Assembly (NCBI GenBank): GCA_017577485.1
Contig: PKRI01000001.1
Span: forward strand, 171,063-235,062
Length of the DNA: 64,000 nt
DNA from: Bacillota bacterium
GTDB taxonomy: Bacteria > Bacillota > Sulfobacillia > Thermaerobacterales > RSA17
Direction: 5' to 3'
The translations under genes were made by a program, and so were the position numbers. Positions 51,024-61,344 of this stretch are shown here, piece by piece. Position 1 is the first letter of the stretch; every line of letters starts with the position of its first letter. The notes below the pieces were generated by a model. It was given only the letters and a program-made list of their open reading frames with translations, had not been told where the DNA came from and did not search any database.

Positions 51024-51098
51024 TGCGCCCTGGAGGATTCGAACCCCCGACCTGCTGATCCGTAGTCAGCCGCTCTATCCAGACTGAGCTAAGGGCGC
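51024..51098 (-). tRNA. tRNA-Arg (anticodon ACG)
   Basis: Acceptor GCGCCCT/AGGGCGC, anticodon stem GCTGA/TCAGC with loop CTACGGA, T-arm CGGGGGTTCGAATCCTCC. A34 is the TadA substrate. Confidence 0.94.
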
Positions 51099-51119
51099 AC
51101 GCCGGTCAAAGCGCTGATC

Positions 51120-51148
51120 ATTATAGCAACGGACCCCGGCTCGGGCAA
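51120..51148 (-). promoter_or_regulatory. Promoter of tRNA-Arg(ACG)
   Basis: -35 TTGCCC (51148-51143) and -10 TATAAT (51125-51120) with a 17-base spacer, between tRNA-Ser(GCT) and tRNA-Arg. The hairpin GACCCCGGC/GCCGGGGTC (51132-51159) overlaps the -35. Confidence 0.75.
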
Positions 51149-51163
51149 CTGCCGGGGTCGGTG

Positions 51164-51309
<146 letters not shown>

Positions 51310-51452
51310 TCGAGAGCGTCAACCGCGCGCCCGGCCGCGACCCTCTCCCGGCGCCGCAGCGCCGGCGCCCCAGCCGCCGGCCGTCGCCTGGACCCACATG
51401 CCCGGCGCCGGCCCCGCGTAATCCTGGCACAGCGGCGGGAGGGTCGGCAGCG

Positions 51453-51710
51453 GTGAACCCGTTCGTAGCGGGCATGGTGCTGGTGCGGCTGCTGTCGGCC
51501 GCCGTGGAACTGACTGCGGCGGTGCTCATGGCCCGTTACAACCGCGTGGACACCGCCCTGCGCATCAACGGCGTCCTGGGACTGGTGGGCCCGCTGATCC
51601 TGCTGGCGGTGACATCGCTGGGCCTGGCGGGACTGGCCGGCCACCTGCCGCTCCACAGGCTGCTGATGATCCTGGCCGGAGTACTCCTGATCATACTGGG
51701 GACACGGTGA
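51453..51710 (+). CDS. YqhV-like small membrane protein (DUF2619)
   Basis: 85 residues with three hydrophobic helices: FVAGMVLVRLLSAAVELTAAVLM, the middle LRINGVLGLVGPLILLAVTSLGL, and the C-terminal RLLMILAGVLLIILGTR (each read in parts). The VRLLSAAVELTAA and VGPLI motifs match YqhV, a sporulation-era small protein of unknown function in Bacillus, where it borders the spoIIIA operon. Here it is in a tRNA-bounded islet. GTG start. Confidence 0.72.
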   Translation: MNPFVAGMVLVRLLSAAVELTAAVLMARYNRVDTALRINGVLGLVGPLILLAVTSLGLAGLAGHLPLHRLLMILAGVLLIILGTR

Positions 51711-51774
51711 AACCTTACGGCGTCGCGCCGCGTCAGACCCAGTATATCTCGGCAAGTTCTTGGAGGCGGAAATC

Positions 51775-52446
51775 ATCAACCAGCGCGCTTACGCCGGCCT
51801 CTTACTGGTGCTGGCGCTGCTCGCGGCATCCTGCAGCGGCACCAACGCGACCAGCCCCGGCGGCCCCGAGCCGGCACAGGAGGAGCACGGCGCCATCGCC
51901 GACCCTGATCCCGCCCCGGAGCCCGGCGCCGCGGAGGCGCCCGAGGAGCCGGACCGCCCGGAGCGCGCCGATCTTGCGGTCCACGCCGAGCAGGTGGAGG
52001 TCACGCTGCCCTTCGTCCTGGTGCGGGTACCGGACCTGGGCTTTTCCACTTACGTCTTCGAGGAGTACCGGGTGGAGTTTTTCGATGATCCGGCGCCCGG
52101 CATCCGCGCCAGCGACCCGCATCCCGGCCGCTCCACCTTCATCGAAGTGACGGCCCTGCCCGCCGGGACCGGCCAGGAAGAAGCACGGGCCGCCCTGAGC
52201 GCGGCGGCCGACGCCCCCGGCGGCTGGGTGCAGCCCGGCGTGCCGGTGCGGCCGTGGGCCGTGGACACCGTCACCGCCGACCACGGCGATGTCGCCGACG
52301 TCTACTTCCTCGTGGAACACGGCGGCCGCTACCTGCTGATGCGGCAGCACTTCGCCTGGGTGGACGCCGAGGCGCTGGGGCCGGTCCTGGAGGGCTTCCT
52401 CAACGAATGGCTGTGGGACGACGGCGGGTACCTGGTGCCCCGTTAG
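51775..52446 (+). CDS. Hypothetical secreted lipoprotein
   Basis: About 223 residues. Signal peptide NQRAYAGLLLVLALLAASC with lipobox Cys20, a Pro/Glu/Ala-rich linker (about 25-60) and a beta-rich C-terminal domain (about 65-223) with VTLPFVLVRVPDLGFSTYVFEEYR (in parts) and VADVYFLVEHGGRYLL. I do not recognise the family. The start appears to be ATC (51775 or 51772): GGAGG at 51762-51766 precedes by 8 or 5 bases, whereas the only canonical in-frame start, TTG 51760, overlaps that SD. It is convergent with the next lipoprotein gene, ten bases apart. Confidence 0.65.
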   Translation: MNQRAYAGLLLVLALLAASCSGTNATSPGGPEPAQEEHGAIADPDPAPEPGAAEAPEEPDRPERADLAVHAEQVEVTLPFVLVRVPDLGFSTYVFEEYRVEFFDDPAPGIRASDPHPGRSTFIEVTALPAGTGQEEARAALSAAADAPGGWVQPGVPVRPWAVDTVTADHGDVADVYFLVEHGGRYLLMRQHFAWVDAEALGPVLEGFLNEWLWDDGGYLVPR

Positions 52447-52455
52447 CACCGGCCG

Positions 52456-53118
52456 TCAGCGCCGGATATCGATGGCCTCCAGCAGGATCGCCGTGTTGAC
52501 GACCTCGCTGGGATAGGAATTGATCGTGTACGAGTCGATGGTCACCGTGGCCGTGCCCGTGCCGGGCCCGCCGAAGACCTGCCGGGCCTCCTCGACGTTG
52601 TCAAAGCAGAACCAGACGGTGCGCTGGTCGGTCTCCACCACGGGCAGGCGCCGTGCACTGTCCTCGTCGGGGAAGAAGCAGACCACCTGGGGGAAGAACT
52701 CGTCCTCGGGCGGGAAGTGCTCGAATCGGCCGGTCAGCGTGACCTGCCCCGAGAACCGCACGGTGATGCTGGGGAACCGGGCGTCCGGAGGCTGATTGGG
52801 CTCACCGTAGGCGCTGAGGGCTTCGATGCGCATGCCCACCACCTGATCGCCCACCTGGGCCTGCTCCACATCGAAGCGGTTGGGCTCAGCCCCGGCGGGT
52901 GGGCCGGCGGGATCGTCGCCCGCGCCCTCATCCGGCTCGGGCCCTCCGCCGTCATCAGGAGTCTCGCCCCCGGGCGGCGATGCGGCCGGGCTCTGGGCCG
53001 CCGGGTCGGTTCCCGCGGCGCCGTCATCGCCGCCGGAGCCGCCGCACGCGGCCATCGCCAGGGTCAGGACCAGAATCACCGGCAGGACCAGCGCCCGGTG
53101 GAAGCCGTGTAGGGGCAT
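52456..53118 (-). CDS. Hypothetical secreted lipoprotein
   Basis: 220 residues. Signal peptide (RALVLPVILVLTLAMAAC) with lipobox Cys25, a long Gly/Asp/Pro/Ala-rich disordered linker (about 26-82) and a compact C-terminal beta domain (about 85-220): VVGMRIEALSAYGEP, FPSITVRFSGQVTL, and two Cys (VVCFF and WFCFD) that could form a disulfide. Family not recognised. ATG 53118 follows TAGGTG by six bases. It lies between the other lipoprotein gene and tRNA-Ser(TGA). Confidence 0.62.
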   Translation of the reverse strand: MPLHGFHRALVLPVILVLTLAMAACGGSGGDDGAAGTDPAAQSPAASPPGGETPDDGGGPEPDEGAGDDPAGPPAGAEPNRFDVEQAQVGDQVVGMRIEALSAYGEPNQPPDARFPSITVRFSGQVTLTGRFEHFPPEDEFFPQVVCFFPDEDSARRLPVVETDQRTVWFCFDNVEEARQVFGGPGTGTATVTIDSYTINSYPSEVVNTAILLEAIDIRR

Positions 53119-53139
53119 GTCCGACACCTACCATTCCTG

Positions 53140-53226
53140 CGGAGAGGGTGGGATTCGAACCCACGACGGGCATGCACCCGTTGCGGTTTTCAAGACCGCT
53201 GCCTTCAGCCACTCGGCCACCTCTCC
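53140..53226 (-). tRNA. tRNA-Ser (anticodon TGA)
   Basis: Acceptor GGAGAGG/CCTCTCC, anticodon stem GCGGT/ACCGC with loop CTTGAAA, a long variable arm, T-arm GTGGGTTCGAATCCCAC. Located 90 bases downstream of serS. Confidence 0.95.
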
Positions 53227-53316
53227 AGGTGGAACATCATTTTAGCACGGCGGCCCGGCTCGGTGCGCCTCAGGCTGTGACCGGCGAGCCGCCAGGCCGG
53301 CGCGCCCGCTCCGGCG

Positions 53317-54610
53317 TCAGGACCACACCCGGCCCGCCGCCGCGCGCGGCTCGATGACGGCGGCGCCGAAGTACGGCTGCAGCGCCTCGGGCACCGCCAC
53401 GCTGCCGTCGGCCTGCTGGCAGTTCTCCAGCAGCGCCGCCACGGTGCGGCCCACGGCCAACCCCGAGCCGTTCAGCGTGTGCACGAAACGGGGACGGGCG
53501 TCGGGCGCGGGCCGGTAGCGCAGGTTGATGCGCCGCGCCTGGAAATCTTCGAAATTGCTGCACGACGAGATCTCCACGTAGCGGCCGTAACTGGGCATCC
53601 AGACCTCGATGTCGTACTTCTTGGCCGCCGTGAACCCGGTGTCGCCGGTGCACATGAGCACCACGCGGTACGGCAGCCCCAGACGCCGGAGCACCTCCTC
53701 GGCGTCGGCCACCAGCGATTCCAGTTCGTCGTAGGACGTTTCCGGCTTGACCAGCTTCACCAGCTCCACCTTGTCGAACTGGTGCTGGCGAATCAGGCCC
53801 CGGGTGTCGCGGCCGGCGGCACCGGCCTCGGCCCGGAAGCAGGGCGTGTAGGCCACATACTTCAGCGGCAGCGCGTCGGCCGGCAGGATCTCGTCGCGGT
53901 GGAGGTTGGTCACCGGCACCTCGGCGGTGGGCACCAGGAAGTAGTCGCCGGGCTCCACCCGGAAGGCGTCTTCCTCGAACTTGGGCAGTTGGCCCGTGCC
54001 CGTCATGCTCTGGCGGCTGACCATGAACGGCGGCAGCACTTCCAGGTAGCCGTGCTCGCGGGTGTGCAGGTCCAGCATGAAGTGGATCAGCGCCCGGACC
54101 AGGCGCGCCCCCTCGGCCCAGAACACCGTGAAGCGGGACCCGGTGATGCGGGCGGCGCGCTCGAAGTCCAGGATGCCCAGGTCCCGGCCCAGGTCCCAGT
54201 GGGCCTTGGGCTCGAAGTCGAAGGCGCGGGGCTCGCCCCAGCGGCGGACCTCCACATTGTCTTCCTCGCCGGCGCCCACGGGCACGTCGGGGTGCACCAG
54301 GTTGGGCAGGTTCAGCAGCAGGCGCTCGATCTCGGCCTGCAGTTCCCGCACCTCGGCCTCCACGGCCGCGATGCGGTCGCCCACCTCACGCATCTGGGCG
54401 ATGCGGTCCTCGGCCGGCTCACCGGCTTTCTTGAGGCGGCCGATCTCCTGGGACACCCGGTTGCGCTCGGCCCGCAGCGCCTCCAGCTCCTGCAGGTTCC
54501 GCCGCCAGCGCTCGTCCAGGGCCAGGATGGCGTCCACGTCCACGTCGCCCTCGCCCTTAAGGCGGACGGCCTCGCGGACGCGGTCGGGATTCTCGCGCAC
54601 GAACTTCAAA

Positions 54611-54618
<8 letters not shown>
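53317..54618 (-). CDS. serS: Seryl-tRNA synthetase
   Basis: 433 residues. An N-terminal long coiled-coil arm (about 25-105) recognises the tRNA-Ser variable arm. The class II core has TAEVPVTNLHRDEIL, FRAEAGAAGRDTRGL (motif 2), and LNGSGLAVGRTVAALLEN (motif 3). GTG 54618 is chosen because GGAGGTG is six bases upstream and the family begins MLD; a GTG at 54627 would add three residues. It overlaps the mtnA stop by eight bases. Confidence 0.94.
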
Positions 54619-55704
<1,086 letters not shown>

Positions 55705-55708
<4 letters not shown>

Positions 55709-56718
55709 GAAGGGACCTCCCCGAAACGGGCTTTGACCCGCCAAAGTTCGTCGCTGTCGGGCGGGTCCAGGGGCCGGCGCCGGCTGCCCTCCAGCACCCA
55801 GCAGCCGTCGCCGGCCGGCAGCGCCCGGGCCACCGGCGTGAACATCGTCCCTGCCTCCCGGCCCGCCGCCGCCAGGTCCACGCCCTCCGGGGCGGCCGCC
55901 AGCAGCACGCCGCTGGAGATCAGCCGCAGCGGGTCCGCCCCCAGAACCCCGCAGAGGGCGGCCGTGGCCGGGGCCACGGGGATGGCGCCCGCGTCCACCT
56001 CCAGCCCCACGCCGGCGGCGGCGGCCATCTCCCACAGGGCGCCCAGCACCCCGCCCTCGGTGACGTCGTGCATGGCCGAGGCGCCGGCGGCGGCCGCCGC
56101 CAGGGCCTCGGGGACCACGCTGATGGCGCTGCCCAGCGCCCGTGCCTGCTCCAGCACCGCCGGCTCCAGGCGGCCGCGCAGCACCGCCTCCAGATCGGCG
56201 GCCAGGATGGCCGTCCCCTCCAGGCCGGCCGTCTTCGACATCCAGATGCGGTCGCCGGGCCGCATGCCGGCGCTGCGGATCACCCGGTCCCGGGGCGCCC
56301 GGCCGATGACCGTGGCGGTCACCAGCGGTTGAGGCAGCCCCGGCGTGACCTCGGTATGGCCGCCGGCGATCTCGATGCCGACTTCGGCGGCGGCGCGCTG
56401 GGCCCCCTCCATGATGGCTTCCACTACGTCGAGGCCCGAGCCCTCGGGCACCATCACCGCCAGCAGCACCGCCACCGGCCTGGCGCCGTGGGCCGCCACG
56501 TCGTTGCAGGACACGTGCACCGCCAGCCAGCCGATGTCGCTGCCGGCGCCGGTGATGGGGTCCACCGAGGCAACGCACAGGTCGCCGCCCAGGTCCAGCA
56601 CCGTGGAGTCCTCGCCCAGGGCGGCGGGCACGATCACCTCGGGCCGCCGCCGGCCCCGGCGCGACAGCACCTGCCGCCGCAGCAGGTCCGGCGGAAGCTT
56701 GCCGGCTTTCAGCGACAC
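55705..56718 (-). CDS. AIR synthase-related protein, HypE/PurM superfamily
   Basis: 337 residues. PurM-like N-terminal domain with VASVDPITGAGSDIGWLAVHVSCNDVAAHGARPVAVLL (in parts: VDPITGAGSD, CNDVAAHGA) and AGGHTEVTPGL, then a C-terminal domain with MHDVTEGGVLGALWEMA. These match HypE-like proteins of unknown function rather than hydrogenase HypE, SelD or PurM: it lacks the C-terminal Cys of HypE and the N-terminal catalytic Cys/Sec motif of SelD. It probably binds ATP and phosphorylates an unknown substrate. It lies between rtcB and mtnA. Confidence 0.75.
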
Positions 56719-56725
56719 GGCGGCG

Positions 56726-58183
56726 TCAACCTTTCAGGACCCCCAGGGGCTCCAGGCGGGCCACCCTGCGGGCCAGGCCGGCCCGCTCCACCACGTCCAC
56801 CACCTGGGTCACGTCCTTGTAGGCGTCGGGAGCCTCTTCGGCCAGGGCGGCGTCGCCGGCGCCGCGGACGGCGATGCCCCGCTGCGCCAGGGACCGCCGC
56901 AGGTCGGCGCCGCGGATCTGCCGCTTGGCCGCCGACCGGCTCAAGCGCCGGCCCGCGCCGTGGCAGATGGAACCGAAAGTTTCCTCCAGGGCGCGCTGGG
57001 TGCCCACCATCACGTAGGAAGCGCGGCCCATATCGCCGGGCACGAACACCGGCTGCCCGTAGGGGCGGAAGCGCGGCGGCAGCTGCTGGTGGCCGGCGGG
57101 GAAGGCCCGGCAGGCGCCCTTGCGGTGGACCAGCGCCCGCCGCTGCCGGCCCCCCACGTACACGTGCTCCCACTTGGCGATGTTGTGGGCGTGGTCGTAG
57201 ACCAGGTCCAGCCCCAGGTCCCGGTCAGACACGCCGAAAACCCGGGCGAAGGTCTCCCGCACCCAGTGGGTCATGCACTGCCGGTTGGCCCAGGCGAAGT
57301 TGGACGCCGCCGCCAGGGCCGCCAGGTAGTCCTGGCCCACCCGGGAGCGGACCGGCGCGCACGCCAGCTGCCGGTCGGGCAGGTCGATGCCCAGGCGCCG
57401 GGCCTCGGCGTCGGCCAGCCGGACGTAATCGGTGGCCACCTGGTGGCCCAGGCCCCTGGAGCCCGAGTGGATCATGACCGTGACCTGACCTTCCCGAAGG
57501 CCGAAGGCCCCGGCCAGTTCCGGATCGTAGACCCGGCGCACCACGCCCACCTCAATGAAGTGGTTGCCCGAGCCCAGGGTGCCCAACTGGTCCCGGCCGC
57601 GCTCCCGGGCCCGCTGGCTGACGCAGGCGGGATCGGCGCCGGCCATGCAGCCGCCCTCCTCGGCCCGCTCCAGGTCCTCGGGACGGCCGTAGCCGGCCTC
57701 CACAGCCCAGCGCATGCCGCCGGTCAGCACCCGCTCCAGGTCGCCCGGGCCGAGGCGCAGGCGACCGTGGGAACCCACGCCGGTGGGCACCGCCCGGGCC
57801 AGGGCATCCATCAGCCGGTCCAGGCGCGGGCGCAGTTCTTCTTCCGAGAGGTCAGCGGCGATGACGCGCACGCCGCAGTTGCAGTCGAAGCCGATGCCGC
57901 CAGGCGAGATGACGCCCTCGTCGGGGTCCACGGCGGCCACGCCGCCCACGGGAAAGCCGTAGCCCCAGTGGATGTCGGGCATGGCCAGGGACAGGCCCAG
58001 GATGCCGGGCAGGTGGGCCACGTTGGCCACCTGCTCCAGGGCCTGGTCGGCCTGGATGTCCCGGATCAGAAGGTCGTCGGCGTAGACCAGGCCGTCGACC
58101 CGCATGCCCGGCCGGCTCTCCCGGGGAATGCGCCAGCGAAACCCGTCGACGCGCTCCAGCGGGAACTGCCGGGTGCCGCCCAC
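56726..58183 (-). CDS. rtcB: RNA 3'-phosphate-5'-hydroxyl ligase RtcB
   Basis: 485 residues, full-length RtcB. Metal and GMP-site motifs are visible: AMPDIHWGYGFPVGGV, GFDCNCGVR (Cys ligand), LGSGNHFIEV, HSGSRGLGHQ, VYDHAHNIAK, and the nucleophile His in ICHGAGRRLSR. It joins 2',3'-cyclic phosphate or 3'-phosphate RNA to 5'-OH ends using GTP. Asn-Cys in place of the usual Ile-Asn-Cys context is a small variation (Cys-Asn-Cys). The archease partner lies upstream, and a minus-strand -10-like TACAAT (58252-58247) in the 78-base gap may give rtcB its own start. Confidence 0.93.
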   Translation of the reverse strand: MGGTRQFPLERVDGFRWRIPRESRPGMRVDGLVYADDLLIRDIQADQALEQVANVAHLPGILGLSLAMPDIHWGYGFPVGGVAAVDPDEGVISPGGIGFDCNCGVRVIAADLSEEELRPRLDRLMDALARAVPTGVGSHGRLRLGPGDLERVLTGGMRWAVEAGYGRPEDLERAEEGGCMAGADPACVSQRARERGRDQLGTLGSGNHFIEVGVVRRVYDPELAGAFGLREGQVTVMIHSGSRGLGHQVATDYVRLADAEARRLGIDLPDRQLACAPVRSRVGQDYLAALAAASNFAWANRQCMTHWVRETFARVFGVSDRDLGLDLVYDHAHNIAKWEHVYVGGRQRRALVHRKGACRAFPAGHQQLPPRFRPYGQPVFVPGDMGRASYVMVGTQRALEETFGSICHGAGRRLSRSAAKRQIRGADLRRSLAQRGIAVRGAGDAALAEEAPDAYKDVTQVVDVVERAGLARRVARLEPLGVLKG

Positions 58184-58261
58184 GGCCGCACCCCCTCGCG
58201 CGGGATCGATGGTGGAAACGCTGAAACTGCTGGAAATCGCGCCCCTATTGTAGCACGGGGA

Positions 58262-58744
58262 TCAGAGGTCGAAGACGACGCGGCCCACCCAGCGGCCGCC
58301 CTCGGGCCGCAGGGCGATGCCGTGGAGGGTTACCGCCTTGATCTCGGTACCCGGCCGGTGGCGGCGGGGATCCAGGGTCTCGCCCCGCGCCACGGCCCGC
58401 GCCGACCACCGGCCAGGCCCGGGGGCGCCGCCGCTGCCGCCGGGCCCCCCGGGGGCCTCGGCTTCCACCGTCACGTCGTGGACCAGCATGCCCTCCACGT
58501 GGTGCAGGTACAGCAGCTCGTCCAGCAGGTTGAACAGCAGCAGGTCGGGGTCGGGCGCCGAAACATGCACCTGCCAGCGGCGGGCGGGCCGCACCTGGTC
58601 CGGCGGCACCACCAGCGCCGCCATGCCCAGGGCCGCCTGGCGCAGGGCCTCGGCCGGCGTGGGCCCGTAGGCCTCAAGGCCCACGTCGGCGGTGTGCTCC
58701 AGGATCTCGTAACCGGCGTCGCGGTCGGGGGCCCCGGCCGTCAT
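58262..58744 (-). CDS. Archease, RtcB activator
   Basis: 160 residues with the archease hallmark EILEHTADVGLEAYG, FNLLDELLYLHH, and the C-terminal IKAVTLHG (acidic metal-site residues Asp, His and a C-terminal acidic residue). Archease helps RtcB form the guanylated intermediate and turn over. ATG 58744 is chosen; an in-frame GTG 58759 would overlap the gyrA stop. A Gly/Pro-rich insertion (about 107-122) is longer than usual. It lies between gyrA and rtcB. Confidence 0.9.
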   Translation of the reverse strand: MTAGAPDRDAGYEILEHTADVGLEAYGPTPAEALRQAALGMAALVVPPDQVRPARRWQVHVSAPDPDLLLFNLLDELLYLHHVEGMLVHDVTVEAEAPGGPGGSGGAPGPGRWSARAVARGETLDPRRHRPGTEIKAVTLHGIALRPEGGRWVGRVVFDL

Positions 58745-58755
58745 CGCCGCCGGCC

Positions 58756-61197
58756 TCACTCGTCGTCCTTGCCCACCACCGGGGCGATGGCCACGACCTT
58801 GTCACCCTCATCCAGGCGCATGACCACCACGCCCTGGGTGAGCCGCCCCTGCACCGAGATGTCTTCCACCGGCGTGCGCAGGATGATGCCCGCCGCCGAC
58901 ACCAGCATGACCTCGTTGCCCGGCTTGACCACGCGGCTGCCGGCCACCGGGCCGGTCTTGGGGGTTACGTTCATGGTCTTGATGCCCATGCCGCCGCGGC
59001 CCTGGCGCCGGTACTCGCTGACGGGCGTCCGCTTGCCGTAGCCCCGCTCCGACACCACCAGCACCTCGGCGTCCTCGTCGGCCACGTCCATGGACACCAC
59101 CTCGTCGCCGGGGGCCAGGCGGATGCCGATGACGCCGCGGGCAGCCCGGCCCATGGGCCGCACCTCGTCCTCGTTGAAGCGGATGGCCATGCCCTGGCGG
59201 GTGGTGAGCAGCACGTCCCGCCTGCCGTCGGTGAGGCGCACGCCCACCAGCTCGTCGCCCTCGTCCAGGGCCAGGGCGATGATGCCGCCGCGCCGGATGT
59301 TGGCGTACTCCGACAGCAGCGTCTTCTTGACGATGCCCTGGCGGGTGGCCGTCAGCAGGTACTGCCGGTCGTCGAAGTCGCGCACGGCGATGACCTGCTG
59401 GATCCGCTCGCCCTTCTGCACCTCGATCACGTTGATCATGGCGGTGCCCCTGGCCGCCCGCGACGCCTCGGGTATCTCGTAGACCTTGCGGCGGTAGACC
59501 ACGCCGCGGTTGCTGAAGAACAGCAGCGTGTGGTGGTTGGTGGTGATGAAAAGCTGCTCCACGAAGTCCTCGTCGCGGGTGGCGATGCCCGACACGCCGC
59601 GGCCGCCGCGGCGCTGGCTGCGGTAGGCGGTGACCGGCATGCGCTTGATGTAGCCCTTGTGGGTCAGGGTAATGACCACGTCCTCGTCGGCGATCAGGTC
59701 CTCCAGGTCGATGTCGCCCTCGCCGGCCACGATGCGGGTGCGGCGCTCGTCGGCGAAGCGGTCGCGGATCTCGGTGATCTCCTGCTTGATGATCTGCAGC
59801 ACCATGCGCTCCGAGGCCAGCACCGCCCGCAGGTACTCGATGGTCTTGAGCAGCTCGTCGTACTCCTGCTCGATCTTCTCCCGCTCCAGGCCGGTCAGCC
59901 GGCGCAGGCGCATGTCCAGGATGGCCTGGGCCTGGCGCTCCGAAAGGCCGAAGCGGTTCATCAGGCCTTCCTTGGCTTCCTGGTCGCTGCGGGAGGACCG
60001 GATCAGGCTGATGACCTCATCGATGTGGTCCAGGGCGATGCGCAGGCCCTCCAGGATGTGGGCCCGTTCCTCGGCCTTCTCCAGTTCGAAGCGGGTCCGG
60101 CGGACGATGACCTCCTTCTGGTGCTTGAGGTACTCCTGGATCATGCCCTTGAGGTCCAGGAGCCTGGGCTGGCCGTCCACCAGGGCCAGCATGATGATCC
60201 CGAAGGACTGCTGCAGGCCGGTGAACTTGTAAAGCTGGTTCAGGATCACGTTGGGGTTGGCGCTGCGGCTGAGCTCGATGACGATCCTGAGCCCCTCGCG
60301 GTCGGTCTCGTCCCGCAGGTCGGTGATGCCCTCGATCTTGCGCTCCCGCACCAGTTCCGCGATCTGCTCGATGATCCGCGCCTTGTTGGCCTGGTAGGGC
60401 ACGTCGGTGATGACGATGCGGTGCCGGTCGCCCCGCATCTCCTCGATCCGGGCGGTGGCGCGGATGGTGATGATGCCGCGGCCCTTCTCGTAGGCCTCGC
60501 GGATGCCCTCGCGGCCCACGATGATGCCGCCGGTGGGGAAGTCGGGACCCTGGATGATCTTCATCAGCCCGCGGTTGTCGATGTCGGGGTCATCGATCAT
60601 GGCCACCACGGCGTCGATGACCTCGCGCAGGTTGTGGGGCGGGATATTGGTGGCCATGCCCACGGCGATGCCCGCCGAGCCGTTGACCAGCAGGTTGGGG
60701 AACCGCGACGGGAGGACGACCGGCTCCTCCAGTTCACCGTCGAAGTTGGGCGTGAAGTCGACGGTGTTCTTGTCGATGTCGGTCATCATCTCCATGGCCA
60801 GGGGCGACAGCCGGGCCTCGGTGTAGCGCATGGCCGCCGGCGGGTCGCCGTCGATGCTGCCGAAGTTGCCGTGGCCGTCCACCAGCGGCGCCCGCATCAC
60901 GAAGTCCTGGGCCAGGCGAACCAGGGCGTCGTAGACCGCCGTGTCGGAGTGGGGATGGTAGCGGCTCAGCACGTCGCCCACGGCACGGGCCGACTTCTTG
61001 TAGGGCTTGTCGGGGGTGTTGCCGTTTTCGTACATGGCGTAGAGGATGCGCCGCTGGACCGGCTTCAGCCCGTCGCGGACGTCGGGCAGCGCCCGGTTGG
61101 TGATGACGCTCATGGCGTAGTCGATGTAGGACTGCTTCATCTCGTCCGCGATATCGACCGGCAGCACCTTGCCCACGGTGAAGTCCGACAAGCCCAT
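58756..61197 (-). CDS. gyrA: DNA gyrase subunit A
   Basis: 813 residues. Winged-helix and tower domain with the catalytic Tyr125 in AAMRYTEARL, and a C-terminal six-bladed beta-pinwheel including the GyrA-box QRRGGRG. It breaks and rejoins DNA as A2B2 with GyrB to add negative supercoils. ATG 61197 follows GGGAGGG by four bases; an in-frame GTG 61218 would add seven residues. In the quinolone pocket, residue 84 is Ser (HPHSDTAVYD) where most bacteria have Gly. Upstream is a DnaA-box cluster. Confidence 0.95.
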   Translation of the reverse strand: MGLSDFTVGKVLPVDIADEMKQSYIDYAMSVITNRALPDVRDGLKPVQRRILYAMYENGNTPDKPYKKSARAVGDVLSRYHPHSDTAVYDALVRLAQDFVMRAPLVDGHGNFGSIDGDPPAAMRYTEARLSPLAMEMMTDIDKNTVDFTPNFDGELEEPVVLPSRFPNLLVNGSAGIAVGMATNIPPHNLREVIDAVVAMIDDPDIDNRGLMKIIQGPDFPTGGIIVGREGIREAYEKGRGIITIRATARIEEMRGDRHRIVITDVPYQANKARIIEQIAELVRERKIEGITDLRDETDREGLRIVIELSRSANPNVILNQLYKFTGLQQSFGIIMLALVDGQPRLLDLKGMIQEYLKHQKEVIVRRTRFELEKAEERAHILEGLRIALDHIDEVISLIRSSRSDQEAKEGLMNRFGLSERQAQAILDMRLRRLTGLEREKIEQEYDELLKTIEYLRAVLASERMVLQIIKQEITEIRDRFADERRTRIVAGEGDIDLEDLIADEDVVITLTHKGYIKRMPVTAYRSQRRGGRGVSGIATRDEDFVEQLFITTNHHTLLFFSNRGVVYRRKVYEIPEASRAARGTAMINVIEVQKGERIQQVIAVRDFDDRQYLLTATRQGIVKKTLLSEYANIRRGGIIALALDEGDELVGVRLTDGRRDVLLTTRQGMAIRFNEDEVRPMGRAARGVIGIRLAPGDEVVSMDVADEDAEVLVVSERGYGKRTPVSEYRRQGRGGMGIKTMNVTPKTGPVAGSRVVKPGNEVMLVSAAGIILRTPVEDISVQGRLTQGVVVMRLDEGDKVVAIAPVVGKDDE

Positions 61198-61210
61198 CTT
61201 CCCTCCCGAG

Positions 61211-61326
61211 TTATCCACAACTTATCCACCGGTGTGGACTGTGCAACCCTCTTGCCGGAACCCCGGGGCCCCGCCCGCACCGGGCTCCACAGGTTTTCCA
61301 CAGCCTGTGGAAGACCCTTATCCACC
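61211..61326. promoter_or_regulatory. DnaA-box cluster with 15-bp direct repeats between gyrB and gyrA
   Basis: TTATCCACA (61211-61219, perfect box), TTATCCACC (61222-61230), TTTTCCACA (61294-61302) and TTATCCACC (61318-61326) all lie on the plus strand. TTCCACAG/CTGTGGAA (61296-61303, 61305-61312) is an inverted repeat. CTTATCCACCGGTGT is repeated exactly at 61221-61235 and 61317-61331. Confidence 0.65.
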
Positions 61327-61344
61327 GGTGTTATGTGCACCCGG

